From NCBI GenBank assembly GCA_002315595.1, contig DCHG01000039.1, positions 20,316-35,517 on the forward strand: a stretch of DNA of 15,202 bases, read 5' to 3'. The notes under the pieces were generated by a model. It saw nothing but the letters and a program-made list of their open reading frames with translations. It was not told the origin of the DNA and did not search any database. Position numbers and translations under genes: made by a program. Origin of the DNA: Clostridiales bacterium UBA1758 (lineage in GTDB: Bacteria > Bacillota > Clostridia > Oscillospirales > UBA1758). Shown here in pieces: positions 8,101-15,202 of this stretch (positions are counted from its first letter, which is position 1; every line of letters begins with the position of its first letter).

Positions 8101-9446
8101 TTTCGGATGATGACCGCGGCAAGTTCGGTAATGCGATCCTTTGATGACGAAAGCCCGGTCGTTTCCAAATCAAGCGCGACAAATTCACCGTTGAGTGGGG
8201 TATTTGCTTCACCTTTGACGGCTTTGATCGTCGCAGAGTCGTCGGAATAGTATGCTTCAACACCGTAAATGACCTTGACGCCGTATTTGGCGGCTGCTTT
8301 CATTGCATCCGGGTATGCCTGCAAAACACCGTGATCGGTGACGGCGACTGCTTTATGCCCCCATCTTGCGGCAGTTTTTACCAATTCCTCCGCCGTTTCG
8401 ACGCCATCCATCGTCGACATAAAGGTGTGCGCATGAAGTTCAACACGCTTGGTAAACCCCTTATCTTCACGCAAAGCCTTTTTGCCGCGTGAAATGGATT
8501 GGAATTTCAGCGACATATCATGTTCGTAGGTATTGTACGACATTTCACCCGTGATGGTAAGGTAGTCGCCCACCTTTATTTCATCCATCAGCGGCTGCGC
8601 TTCCTCATTTTTCATAAAACGCGAGGTCGTCACCGATCCGCTGAGGTCAGTAATATCAAAACAGACCACCGTTTTCTCGTTTCGGAGTTCACGATGATTG
8701 ATCGCAAAAACAGTGCCCTTGACCGTAACATCGCCGGATTCACTCGTCAAATCACTCATCGGGAGATAGAGGTCGGGGTCAATTCCCTTCCCGTAGAGCA
8801 TTTCGCCCATTTTCACGCGGTTTGACTTGTAAAATCTGCGCTCATTTTGTCCGTTTTGCGGAGTCTGCGGCTTTTTCGGCTTCTCCTTCGGGACTTCCAC
8901 GGGAATTTCCGTTTTTTCCCGTTCAAGAATACGCGCCTGCATTTCCGCCATACGTTGTTCGACAACGCCGGAAAATTCGGTTTCACCACAAAATGTCACC
9001 GTCACCGGAACGCCGAAATGACGATCGACATAGGTAACGACATCGTTGATATAGTCACGCAAAAATTCCGCGCCGCCGTTACGAAGTTCAATTTCTATAT
9101 GATTCGCCGTAACGCGATAATCCGCCCCGTCAAGGTACGCAAAATAACGCGGATTAACACGGGCGATGTGTTTTGCAACCTTGACCGCGATCTCCTCATT
9201 GAATGTTTCCGCGGGATATTTCGTCAAAAAAGCGACCTTTTTCAAATGAAAAAATTCAGCGACTGCGGCTTCAATCGGCGCAATATTCTCGATCTCTCCG
9301 GGCATGGAAAAGTGGAGAGTCGCATCAAGTTCACCCTCCACCGCACGATATACCACCTGACTGACCTCGACTTTTGAAAGTACAGTCCGTGTTTCGTCGT
9401 CAATTTGAATCGGGAATACTTCTAAAAAAGGTAATGCGTTATCCAT
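5118..9446 (-). CDS. polC: DNA polymerase III alpha subunit, Gram-positive PolC type
   Basis: This 1442-residue protein is the replicative polymerase of low-GC Gram-positives, with built-in proofreading. Domains in order (approximate residues): N-terminal domain 1-165; a Lys/Pro-rich linker 175-210; OB fold 235-325; first half of the PHP domain with VELHAHTFMS (about 336) and VTDHG (about 370); an inserted DEDDh 3'-5' exonuclease 422-582 with DLETTG, HNADFD and HHRAMDD; the rest of PHP to about 750 (GDVHFLEPED); then the polymerase core. A zinc-binding CPNC...CPKC pair lies at about 913-942, catalytic aspartates in PDIDLNFSGEYQ (about 967), and KLDLLGHDDP near 1091. ATG 9446 is preferred over the adjacent TTG because AAGGAAG lies about 7 nt upstream. 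It follows ispG after 12 nt and is the last gene of the cluster. No hairpin terminator was found after it. Confidence 0.98.
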   Translation of the reverse strand: MDNALPFLEVFPIQIDDETRTVLSKVEVSQVVYRAVEGELDATLHFSMPGEIENIAPIEAAVAEFFHLKKVAFLTKYPAETFNEEIAVKVAKHIARVNPRYFAYLDGADYRVTANHIEIELRNGGAEFLRDYINDVVTYVDRHFGVPVTVTFCGETEFSGVVEQRMAEMQARILEREKTEIPVEVPKEKPKKPQTPQNGQNERRFYKSNRVKMGEMLYGKGIDPDLYLPMSDLTSESGDVTVKGTVFAINHRELRNEKTVVCFDITDLSGSVTTSRFMKNEEAQPLMDEIKVGDYLTITGEMSYNTYEHDMSLKFQSISRGKKALREDKGFTKRVELHAHTFMSTMDGVETAEELVKTAARWGHKAVAVTDHGVLQAYPDAMKAAAKYGVKVIYGVEAYYSDDSATIKAVKGEANTPLNGEFVALDLETTGLSSSKDRITELAAVIIRNGEFAEELATFIDPQMPIPEKVTDLTGITNAMVAGSPTTEEFLPKFLEFVGDRPIIAHNADFDIGFIRAACERSGIEKQFTTVDTLAMSRAMLPQLSQFKLNQVAAELGLPKFNHHRAMDDTKTCGLIAIRLFTKMQETEKKAMSLSAVNQYLASLGNEKAGRAKTYHMIILVRNMVGLKNLYKIVSDAHLKYFSRVPVVPRSLLDKYREGLIVGSACEAGELFRAMVAGKTEQELETIASYYDYLEVQPLSNNSFMLRNGTVSTMKELQDFNRRIVEIGDKLGKPVVATGDVHFLEPEDKIYRAILMASKGFDDADNQADLYFKPTDEMLGDFAYLGDDVAQRIVVDEPNRIAEMCEEIIPLKSGTYPPTVEGSKDELISLTEGKAHQLYGEPLPDIVRARIDKELGTITKYGFDVMYMIAQKLVAKSNSDGYLVGSRGSVGSSVVAYFSGITEVNALPPHYRCPNCRYSEFYTDGSYPSGVDMPDKNCPKCGAKLDKDGFDIQFETFLPPGGQKAPDIDLNFSGEYQPVVHKYTEVLFGEGHVFRAGTIAAVQDKTAYGYVKKYLAERGLIKPRAEENRLAVGCTGVKRTTGQHPGGVIIVPKDLEIYDFCPIQHPADKSESDIITTHFDYHSIHDNLLKLDLLGHDDPTMIRMLEDLSGIDVRKIPLDDPDTMSIFTGTKALKLTEEDDIIGETGAIAIPEFGTRFVRGMLVDTRPTTFDGLLRISGLSHGTNVWLGNAQDIVRNGVATLQDIVACRDDIMKYLIFMGVDNGIAFKIMEAVRKGKHLTPEYEALMREHNVPEWYIESCNKIQYLFPKAHAVAYVMMAFRIAWFKVHYPLYFYAAYFSIRAVDAGTFDANYMLFGDGVVRSKLDEIAHNEKASAAEKDMATTLEVVHEFYARGFKFEPIDLYQSDATRFKVTENGLIPPFATIPGLGANAAKALVEERTNGPFLSQEEMTFRCSKISKSVCETLEKFGALGDLPKTGQMTLF

Positions 9447-9458
9447 CAATAATCTTCC

Positions 9459-10502
9459 TTACAATTTTTCCGCTTCCGCAATCAGTGCATCAAAAAGTTC
9501 GCTTTCCGGCACCTTTCGCAAAATTTCGCCATGAGAAAAGACGATGCCCTCGCCTTTCCCGCCGGCGATGCCGATATCTGCCTCACGGGCTTCACCGGGA
9601 CCGTTGACAACGCATCCCATAACGGCGATCTTAATTTCCTTATCGCAGTTTGCAAAGTATTTTTCAACACGATTTGCAAGTCCGATCAGATCGATCTGCG
9701 TTCTTCCGCAGGTCGGGCAGGAAACGATCTGTACACCACCACGCAATCCGCAGTCTTTCAGGATCTCTTTGGCGGCACGGACTTCTTCCACCGGATCGGC
9801 GGTCAATGAAACACGGATCGTATCGCCGATACCGTCGCAAAGAAGCGAGCCGATCCCAACGGCGGATTTGATCGCACCGCTCCATACTGAGCCTGCCTCC
9901 GTCACTCCGAGATGCAACGGAATATCGGTCTTTGCCGCAAAATCACGGCAGGCGGCGATCGTCGTGGCAACCGAGGACGATTTAATCGACACGCAAACAT
10001 CGTGAAAATCGTATTTTTCAAGCACCGCAACTTCATCCATTGCCGAACGTGACAAGGCTTCGGCTGTCGGTCCGCCGAATTCCGCCAAAATCTCGCGTGA
10101 AACAGAGCCGCTATTGACACCAATCCGTATCGGCAGACCGCGTTCGGCACAGACTTTCGCCACCTGACGTACCTTTGACTCGTCGCCGATATTGCCGGGA
10201 TTGATGCGAATTTTGTCGGCACCGGCTTCGGCGCTGGCGATGGCAAGGCGGAAATCGAAATGAATATCCGCGACCAACGGGATCGAAATATTATTCTTGA
10301 TCTCATAGATCGCCCTTGCCGCCTCCATATCGGGAACGGCAACCCGAACGATCTCGCATCCTTCTTTTTCAAGTGCGGCGATTTGTGCCGCGGTCGCTTT
10401 CGGATCGCGTGTATCGGTGCAACACATTGACTGAATGGCAACCGGCGCACCGCCGCCGACTTGAATGCCACCGACCTTGATCGCCCTTGTAATTCTTCTC
10501 AT
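9459..10502 (-). CDS. ispG: 4-hydroxy-3-methylbut-2-en-1-yl diphosphate synthase (IspG/GcpE)
   Basis: IspG converts methylerythritol cyclodiphosphate to HMBPP, the penultimate step of the MEP isoprenoid pathway, using a [4Fe-4S] cluster. This 347-residue protein has the two-domain bacterial form without the insertion of plant-type enzymes. It has a TIM-barrel domain (about 1-245, with ADIHFD, RINPGNIG and GVNSGS) and a C-terminal cluster domain. Cluster ligands are C262 and C265 in SCPTCGRT and C297 in MGCVVNGPGEA, with E304 as the usual fourth ligand. The start is supported by GAGGGAG shortly before the ATG. It lies 15 nt after rseP and 12 nt before polC, and the cluster also holds dxr, from the same pathway. 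One oddity: the loop usually written QSMTNT reads QSMCCT here (residues 24-29). Confidence 0.98.
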   Translation of the reverse strand: MRRITRAIKVGGIQVGGGAPVAIQSMCCTDTRDPKATAAQIAALEKEGCEIVRVAVPDMEAARAIYEIKNNISIPLVADIHFDFRLAIASAEAGADKIRINPGNIGDESKVRQVAKVCAERGLPIRIGVNSGSVSREILAEFGGPTAEALSRSAMDEVAVLEKYDFHDVCVSIKSSSVATTIAACRDFAAKTDIPLHLGVTEAGSVWSGAIKSAVGIGSLLCDGIGDTIRVSLTADPVEEVRAAKEILKDCGLRGGVQIVSCPTCGRTQIDLIGLANRVEKYFANCDKEIKIAVMGCVVNGPGEAREADIGIAGGKGEGIVFSHGEILRKVPESELFDALIAEAEKL

Positions 10503-10517
10503 TTCGTTCTCCCTCTG

Positions 10518-11618
10518 CTATCCGCGGATCAGTTTGACAATATCGTTGTATGTGACAAACAGCATCAGCCCCATCAGTAGAACGATGCCCACCAAATGCA
10601 CAATGGCTTCGTATTTTTGTTTGATCGGCTTTCCTCTGATGAGTTCGACAAGTAAAAACATAATCCGCCCGCCGTCGAGTGCGGGAAGGGGCAACAAATT
10701 CATCACCGCCAAATTGATCGCAATGAACGCAACAAGATACCACATCTGCGGCATACTTTCCTTTGCGGTATCGCCGATGGTTTTAGTGATCCCGACAACG
10801 CCCGTCATATCCGAAACGCTCGCCTGACGCGTGAACAATTGACCGAGCGATATCCAAATCAGTTTGACAAAATTATCGCCCGTTTTCAAAATATAGCCCA
10901 CACGGTCGCCGAAATCGGCTTCCACCCATTCAGCCGAGGATGAAATTCCATATCGGATTGAGGTCGTGCCGTCCTCATTCGAAAATTCCTTTTTCTCCAT
11001 CAAGAGGTTTTTGATATGCACTTTTTGTCCGTCACGGATGACGGTGATGTTAAACGGTTTTCCTTCGCCAAAGCCGAGCATCATCGAAAAATCGCTTGAC
11101 GAAAGAATGTTGTAGCCGTTGACCTTGACAACCTCGTCGCCCTCCATAAGCATTGCTTCGCCTTCATATTCAAATCCGTCGGCAAATTCGGTCAGTGTGA
11201 CCTTCGGAAAAGCCTCATACGATCCGAAAATAACGGCAATGACAATCATACCGGCGACGAAATTAGTAAAAGCACCCGCAACACAAACGATGAGTCGTTT
11301 CCAGACCGGCTGATTTCCGAACGCGTTCGCTTCCTCGCTTTCCTCGTCCTCGCCTTCCATAGCACAAAAGCCGCCGATCGGCAGAAGGCGGAGAGAATAT
11401 GCGGTCAGTCCGATCCCCTTTTTGCCGGGTTTCAGCGGGAATTTTTTGAACAGAAGTTGAAAATATTCGCCACGTTGAAAACTGATCAACTTCGGTCCCA
11501 TGCCGATAGCATACTCATTGACCTGAATTCCGCACGCCTTCGCCGCAAGAAAATGCCCAAATTCGTGCATTGCGACCAATGCTCCGAAAATTACAATTGC
11601 AAGCAGGATATAAATGAT
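10518..11618 (-). CDS. rseP: RseP-type site-2 intramembrane zinc metalloprotease (non-canonical start likely)
   Basis: Site-2 proteases cut single-span membrane proteins inside the membrane, for example anti-sigma factors and signal-peptide remnants (RseP in E. coli, RasP in Bacillus). From an ATC start the protein has 366 residues: helix 1 (about 1-25) with HEFGH zinc site at 18-22, the PIGGFCAMEGE loop near 80, a second helix about 108-132, a PDZ domain about 145-215, a third helix, the third zinc ligand in NLLPLPALDGG (307-317, D315), and a final helix. The only usual start codon, TTG at 11579, would cut helix 1 just before HEFGH. The frame upstream codes IIYILLAIVIFGALVA, clearly part of that helix, back to the dxr TGA. 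The ATC at 11618 lies 8 nt after GGAG (11630-11627); ATT at 11615 is the alternative. Gene identity is sure; the start is not. Confidence 0.93.
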   Translation of the reverse strand: MIYILLAIVIFGALVAMHEFGHFLAAKACGIQVNEYAIGMGPKLISFQRGEYFQLLFKKFPLKPGKKGIGLTAYSLRLLPIGGFCAMEGEDEESEEANAFGNQPVWKRLIVCVAGAFTNFVAGMIVIAVIFGSYEAFPKVTLTEFADGFEYEGEAMLMEGDEVVKVNGYNILSSSDFSMMLGFGEGKPFNITVIRDGQKVHIKNLLMEKKEFSNEDGTTSIRYGISSSAEWVEADFGDRVGYILKTGDNFVKLIWISLGQLFTRQASVSDMTGVVGITKTIGDTAKESMPQMWYLVAFIAINLAVMNLLPLPALDGGRIMFLLVELIRGKPIKQKYEAIVHLVGIVLLMGLMLFVTYNDIVKLIRG

Positions 11619-11621
11619 AGA

Positions 11622-12764
11622 TCACTCTCCAAATTCATAAGTGCGCGCACGCACCTCTTTGTCGCAGGCAATAACGTCTTCGACGGTTTCAATGTGGAAA
11701 TCGCCCGCTTTTTCAAGCGCCTTTTCCACTAGTTTCGCAATATCAAGAAACTTTATGCGGCAATTCAAAAACATATCCACCGCGGCTTCGTTTGCGGCAT
11801 TCAACACCGCACCATAGGCGTCACCCATTTTTGCGGCGGTTCTCGCCAAACGGAGTGCAGGAAAGGCTTCATCATCCGGCGGTGCAAAGTCGATCGAGAA
11901 CGGCTTTGAAAAGTCGATCGGATCCGTCAGCGACGGCGACCGATCGGGATAGGTCAGTGCAAACTGGATCGGCAAGCGCATATCCGGCACACCGAGTTGT
12001 GCGATCAGTGATGCATCGGCAAATTCCACGGCGGAATGAATGATGCTCTGTCGCTGAACTGCGACCGTGATTTGGCTTTCGTCGACGTCAAAAAGGTGCA
12101 TTGCCTCGATGAGTTCCAACCCTTTGTTCATCATTGTCGCGGAGTCGATGGTGATCTTGCGTCCCATACTCCAATTCGGGTGTTTTAGGGCATCCTCGAC
12201 ACGGACGGCGGCAAGTTCTTCTTTTTTCTTTCCGAAAAAAGGTCCGCCGGATGCGGTCAAAATGATGCGACGTACTTCGGAATGTGCCCCGCAGGCAAGG
12301 CATTGAAAGATCGCGCAATGTTCACTGTCAACGGGCAAAAGTTCCACACCCTGCTTTTTTACCGCCGACTTGACAAGCGCACCGGCACAGACTAGCGTTT
12401 CCTTATTTGCCAGTGCAATATTGTTCCCGACTTCGATCGCCTCCATCGTCGGACGAAGTCCCGCCATACCGACAATGCTCGTCACGACGGCACCCGTCTT
12501 TTCACGGGCGGCGGCAATGATGCCATCCTCACCCGCAAGAACTTCGGTCGAAGTATCTGCAATGCGTTTTTTCAGTTCTATCGCGGCGGATTCATCACGA
12601 AGTACCGCGATCGACGGTGCAAATTCACGCACCTGCTTTTCCATCAGATCAACGCTCGTCGAAGCCGTGATCGCCGTAATACCAATGCCAAGGTGGCGCG
12701 CCACCTCAAGCGTCTGCGTACCGATCGAACCCGTCGAGCCGATGATCGAAATATTCTTTTTCAT
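11622..12764 (-). CDS. dxr: 1-deoxy-D-xylulose 5-phosphate reductoisomerase
   Basis: Dxr makes 2-C-methyl-D-erythritol 4-phosphate from DXP with NADPH and a divalent metal, the committed step of the MEP pathway. This 380-residue protein has full family length. Visible are the NADPH loop GSTGSIGTQTL (9-19), LANKETLVCAG (118-128), metal ligands D146 and E148 in PVDSEHCAIFQCL, the flexible-loop region HPNWSMGRKITIDSATMMNKGLE (split over 195-217, with E217), and the C-terminal helical domain. ATG 12764 is preferred over the TTG just before it because AGGTG lies 8 nt upstream and the start then overlaps the cdsA stop by one base (TGATG), a sign of coupled translation. Its TGA stop is directly followed, in the same frame, by the coding sequence of the first RseP helix. 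Confidence 0.98.
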   Translation of the reverse strand: MKKNISIIGSTGSIGTQTLEVARHLGIGITAITASTSVDLMEKQVREFAPSIAVLRDESAAIELKKRIADTSTEVLAGEDGIIAAAREKTGAVVTSIVGMAGLRPTMEAIEVGNNIALANKETLVCAGALVKSAVKKQGVELLPVDSEHCAIFQCLACGAHSEVRRIILTASGGPFFGKKKEELAAVRVEDALKHPNWSMGRKITIDSATMMNKGLELIEAMHLFDVDESQITVAVQRQSIIHSAVEFADASLIAQLGVPDMRLPIQFALTYPDRSPSLTDPIDFSKPFSIDFAPPDDEAFPALRLARTAAKMGDAYGAVLNAANEAAVDMFLNCRIKFLDIAKLVEKALEKAGDFHIETVEDVIACDKEVRARTYEFGE

Positions 12765-13576
12765 CAAAAAATCACCTTGGTCAAATGGAACAAAAGTTCA
12801 AATCCCGGAAGTACAAACAAAACGCTATCCAATCTATCCAAAACGCCGCCATGACCGGGCATGATTCTGCCGTAATCTTTGATTGCCGCGGCACGCTTGA
12901 TCATCGAGAAATTGAGGTCGCCCAATTGACCGACAACTGCGCCAAAAAGTCCTGCGGCGGCAAGCAGAAGGAAGTTGACATCAAAGTTCCAAATCTTTTC
13001 AAGCATTAGTCCGTACAGGCAAAGTCCCAAAACGCCGCCGACCAAACCGCCGATCATACCTTCTACGGTCTTTTTCGGAGAGATCGTCGGGCAAAGTTTA
13101 TGCTTTCCGATAAAACTTCCGGTGAAATAGGCACAGGTGTCGCTCATCAGTGGTGCAATAAAAGGCATTGCAAAAAGATATTTGCCGTTTTCCATCGCGT
13201 TGATACGAAGCATTGAGGTGAAAAACAACGACAATATCACCGTTCCGAAAAATGCTCCCTCCACATCGGCGAATTTGACCGTTTGATGGCGGAAAAGCCA
13301 AATGGCAAACATCGCAAGCGCAAGTCCGTAGATCAAATAGAACGCGATTTCCCACTGAACGCCGAGATAGGAAAGCACCGTAAACGACGTGAAAAACACG
13401 ACGGAAACGGTAAAAAGTGCCGGATGTTTTCCCGCACCGGCGGTATAAAGCAATTCATAAAGGCCGATGTTTCCAAGCAACACAACGGCGGCACACACCA
13501 CCCAAGCGGGCAAAAAATAAAAGACCGCGATAAACAAAGTGATCGCAACAACACCGGAAATAATACGAGTTTTCAC
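12764..13576 (-). CDS. cdsA: Phosphatidate cytidylyltransferase (CDP-diglyceride synthase)
   Basis: CdsA makes CDP-diacylglycerol from phosphatidate and CTP, the branch-point precursor of membrane phospholipids. The 270-residue protein is strongly hydrophobic, with about seven or eight membrane segments. It carries the family signature at about 224-251: SMIKRAA, then KDYGRIMPGHGGVLDRLDS, with the metal-binding aspartates. The conserved SDTCAYFTGSFIGKHK, followed by SPKKTVEG (165-172), lies before it. It starts with GTG at 13576, with AGGTGAT close upstream, 15 nt after the uppS stop. Its TGA overlaps the dxr ATG by one base. It sits beside uppS as in most Firmicutes, pairing two membrane-lipid steps. 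Confidence 0.97.
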   Translation of the reverse strand: MKTRIISGVVAITLFIAVFYFLPAWVVCAAVVLLGNIGLYELLYTAGAGKHPALFTVSVVFFTSFTVLSYLGVQWEIAFYLIYGLALAMFAIWLFRHQTVKFADVEGAFFGTVILSLFFTSMLRINAMENGKYLFAMPFIAPLMSDTCAYFTGSFIGKHKLCPTISPKKTVEGMIGGLVGGVLGLCLYGLMLEKIWNFDVNFLLLAAAGLFGAVVGQLGDLNFSMIKRAAAIKDYGRIMPGHGGVLDRLDSVLFVLPGFELLFHLTKVIF

Positions 13577-13591
13577 AATATCACCTAATAA

Positions 13592-14344
13592 TTACTGATT
13601 CTTCACACCGCCGAAACGACGGTCACGCGAATTGAAATACTCAATCGCTTTCAAAAGATCGTTTTTGGTAAAGTCCGGCCAAAGCACGTCGGTAAAATAG
13701 AATTCGGAATACGAACTTTGCCACATAAGGAAATTCGAACTGCGGTGTTCTCCGCCCGGTCGTATCACAAGCTCCGGATCGGGGATTCCCGCACTGAACA
13801 AATGATCGGAAACCATTTGTTCGTCAATGGAATCGGGATCAAGTCCGTTTTCCGACGCTTCACGTGCAAGTGCACGGCAGGCACGAACCAATTCATCCCG
13901 TCCGCCGTAATTCAGGCAAATATTAGCCTGCATTCCCGCATTCCTTTTTGACAAGGTTTCCGCCTCGTCAATGAGCGACCTTAATTCATCGGATAACACG
14001 GTGACGTCGCCGAAAAATTTCAGGCGTACTTTGCCCTTTTTAATCTCGTCAATCGCTTCATGCAGATACTTAACAAGCAGTCCCATGATCGCGTCCACTT
14101 CGTCTTTCGGGCGTTTCCAATTTTCCGTCGAGAAGGCATAGACCGTCAGATATTCAACGCCGATACTTTCGGCAAAGGTCGCAATATTTCGGAATGTATT
14201 GCTCCCTGCGGAATGTCCCGCACTACGCGGCAGACCGCGTTTTTTTGCCCAACGGCCATTGCCATCCATAATGATGGCAATATGTTTTGGAACGGCCCCG
14301 GAAAATCCGGCGCCGTTCCTTTCTTTTCTTTGAAATAGTTTCAT
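13592..14344 (-). CDS. uppS: Isoprenyl transferase / undecaprenyl diphosphate synthase
   Basis: UppS condenses isopentenyl diphosphate units onto farnesyl diphosphate with cis geometry to make the C55 carrier for peptidoglycan and other wall polymers. The 250-residue protein is full length. It has IAIIMDGNGRWAKKRG (22-37, with the catalytic D27), GHSAG (43-47), VYAFSTENWKRP (68-79), and the diphosphate-binding RPGGEHRSSNFLMWQ (195-209) with SEFYFTDVLWPDF after it. A charged segment of about 18 residues precedes the conserved domain. Its ATG overlaps the frr TAA by one base (TAATG), and no clear ribosome site of its own is seen, so translation is probably coupled to frr. Chain length of the product cannot be told from sequence. 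Confidence 0.97.
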   Translation of the reverse strand: MKLFQRKERNGAGFSGAVPKHIAIIMDGNGRWAKKRGLPRSAGHSAGSNTFRNIATFAESIGVEYLTVYAFSTENWKRPKDEVDAIMGLLVKYLHEAIDEIKKGKVRLKFFGDVTVLSDELRSLIDEAETLSKRNAGMQANICLNYGGRDELVRACRALAREASENGLDPDSIDEQMVSDHLFSAGIPDPELVIRPGGEHRSSNFLMWQSSYSEFYFTDVLWPDFTKNDLLKAIEYFNSRDRRFGGVKNQ

Positions 14345-14901
14345 TAGATTTCGAGAAGTTCTTTTTCCTTCTTGGCAAGCGATTCGTCAATGACCTTGCA
14401 GTACTTGTCGGTGAGTTTTTGAATATCGTCCTCAACCTCCGCCAAATCATCCTCGGTGATTTCGGATTTTTTCTTCATCGCCTTAAATTTGTCAACCGCG
14501 TCACGGCGGACATTACGAACGGCGATCTTGCCTTCTTCGGAATACTTGTGGACCTGCTTGACGAGTTCCTTACGGCGTTCCTCGGTCAACTGCGGGAAAA
14601 CAAGGCGAATAACCTTACCGTCGTTGGTCGGCGTGATACCGATATCGGAAGCAAGGATCGCTTTTTCGATCGCTTTGACGGCAGAAGCGTCCCAAGGTTG
14701 AATAACAAGAGCACGCGGTTCCGGCGATGAGATGGACGCAATCTGTGCGATCGGCGTCATGGAACCGTAATAGTCCACCTCAACATTTTTCAAAACTGCG
14801 GCATTGGCGCGTCCGGCACGGACACCGTCAAACTGTTCACTGACCGCTTCCGCGCTCTTTTTCATTTTGGCTTCGATTTCCGGATATTCACTGGCTTTCA
14901 T
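14344..14901 (-). CDS. frr: Ribosome recycling factor
   Basis: RRF splits post-termination ribosomes together with EF-G. Starting at 14901 the protein has 185 residues, the usual length. It shows the conserved VRAGRANAAVL (27-37), the domain-II region ALVIQPWDASAVKAIEKAI, GKVIRLVFPQLTEERR and the C-terminal helix NVRRDAVDKFK. The start is chosen because GAAAGGA (14917-14911) lies about 9 nt before it; an in-frame upstream start at 14940 would add 13 residues with no counterpart in the family. It begins one base after the pyrH stop, with its ribosome site inside the last pyrH codons, and overlaps uppS by one base. Confidence 0.98.
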   Translation of the reverse strand: MKASEYPEIEAKMKKSAEAVSEQFDGVRAGRANAAVLKNVEVDYYGSMTPIAQIASISSPEPRALVIQPWDASAVKAIEKAILASDIGITPTNDGKVIRLVFPQLTEERRKELVKQVHKYSEEGKIAVRNVRRDAVDKFKAMKKKSEITEDDLAEVEDDIQKLTDKYCKVIDESLAKKEKELLEI

Positions 14902-14902
14902 A

Positions 14903-15202
14903 TTATCGGCTCCTTTCAACTTTTGTTCCAATATTTTCACCCATGATTACGCGATAAACGTTTTCCGGGTCTTTTAATGCAAAAACGACGATAGGAAGAT
15001 TATTATCCATCGAGAGTGTTGCGGCCGTAGTATCCATAACCGCAAGGTGACGTGCAAGCATTTCGTCATAGGTCAATGTGTCGAACTTGACCGCATCCGG
15101 GTTTTTATTCGGATCGGAATCATACACGCCGTCAGCGTTGGTCGCTTTCAGGAAGACGTCGGCGTTGATTTCCACCGCACGAAGAACGGCGGCGGTATCC
15201 GT
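14903..15202 (-). CDS. pyrH: UMP kinase, C-terminal part (gene runs off the right edge)
   Basis: The last 99 codons are present; the 5' part lies beyond the window. The protein phosphorylates UMP to UDP as a GTP-activated hexamer of the amino-acid kinase fold. The visible part begins with TDTAAVLRAVEINADVFLKA and continues with the nucleotide-binding NADGVYDSDPNKNPDA, then the C-terminal strands ending in GTKVERSR. The frame is open to the window edge, so the GTG at 15175 is not the start. It is followed after one base by frr, the almost universal pyrH-frr pair. Confidence 0.97.
   Translation of the reverse strand, partial: TDTAAVLRAVEINADVFLKATNADGVYDSDPNKNPDAVKFDTLTYDEMLARHLAVMDTTAATLSMDNNLPIVVFALKDPENVYRVIMGENIGTKVERSR

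Noticed and set aside
11622..11624. TGA between dxr and rseP as a recoded sense codon (selenocysteine or alternative code)
   Set aside because: TGA serves as an ordinary stop in the regulator gene and in cdsA in this window, dxr ends at its usual length, and no selenocysteine hairpin was recognised downstream. A rare start codon or a sequence error is simpler.

Overview
The window looks like a chromosomal segment of a Firmicutes bacterium, most likely a member of Clostridia. The strongest reason is the minus-strand cluster pyrH-frr-uppS-cdsA-dxr-rseP-ispG-polC. PolC-type replicative polymerase is a Firmicutes hallmark, and ispG between rseP and polC, where Bacillus has proS, is the clostridial version of this cluster. 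Shine-Dalgarno sites are purine rich, and the three accessory promoters I can read are sigma-A-like with an extended -10. Genus cannot be decided from sequence alone.

Layout. Positions 1-675 (+) hold the 3' part of an SPFH/band-7 (stomatin/QmcA-like) gene, closed by a strong intrinsic terminator. Positions 849-2245 (+) are a two-gene operon: a TetR-like regulator and a TIM-barrel sugar isomerase/epimerase-like protein. It has its own extended -10 promoter, a possible operator and a terminator. Positions 2404-4011 (+) encode a type-B carboxylesterase with its own promoter. It converges, across a bidirectional terminator, on a minus-strand CE7 acetyl-xylan esterase/cephalosporin-C deacetylase (4073-5038). 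From 5118 to the right edge everything is on the minus strand: polC, ispG, rseP, dxr, cdsA, uppS, frr and the 3' third of pyrH. These genes are packed with 1-nt overlaps or gaps of about 1-16 nt, and no internal promoter or terminator was seen.

How the genes fit together. The right-hand cluster joins nucleotide supply (PyrH), ribosome recycling (Frr), isoprenoid precursor synthesis by the MEP pathway (Dxr, IspG), the lipid carrier for cell-wall synthesis (UppS), phospholipid precursor synthesis (CdsA), intramembrane proteolysis (RseP) and chromosome replication (PolC). The left-hand genes look like an accessory carbohydrate module: two probably cytoplasmic esterases and a sugar isomerase-like enzyme beside a regulator, fitting intracellular removal of ester groups from imported oligosaccharides. 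That role is inference.

I did not find an undescribed defence, mobile or RNA system. The most unusual signal is at the dxr/rseP junction. The conserved first membrane helix of RseP is encoded in the same frame as dxr, directly after the dxr TGA, with no ATG, GTG or TTG available to start it. This points to an ATC/ATT start, stop-codon readthrough or a sequence error. Every gene-free gap is shorter than 300 bases.
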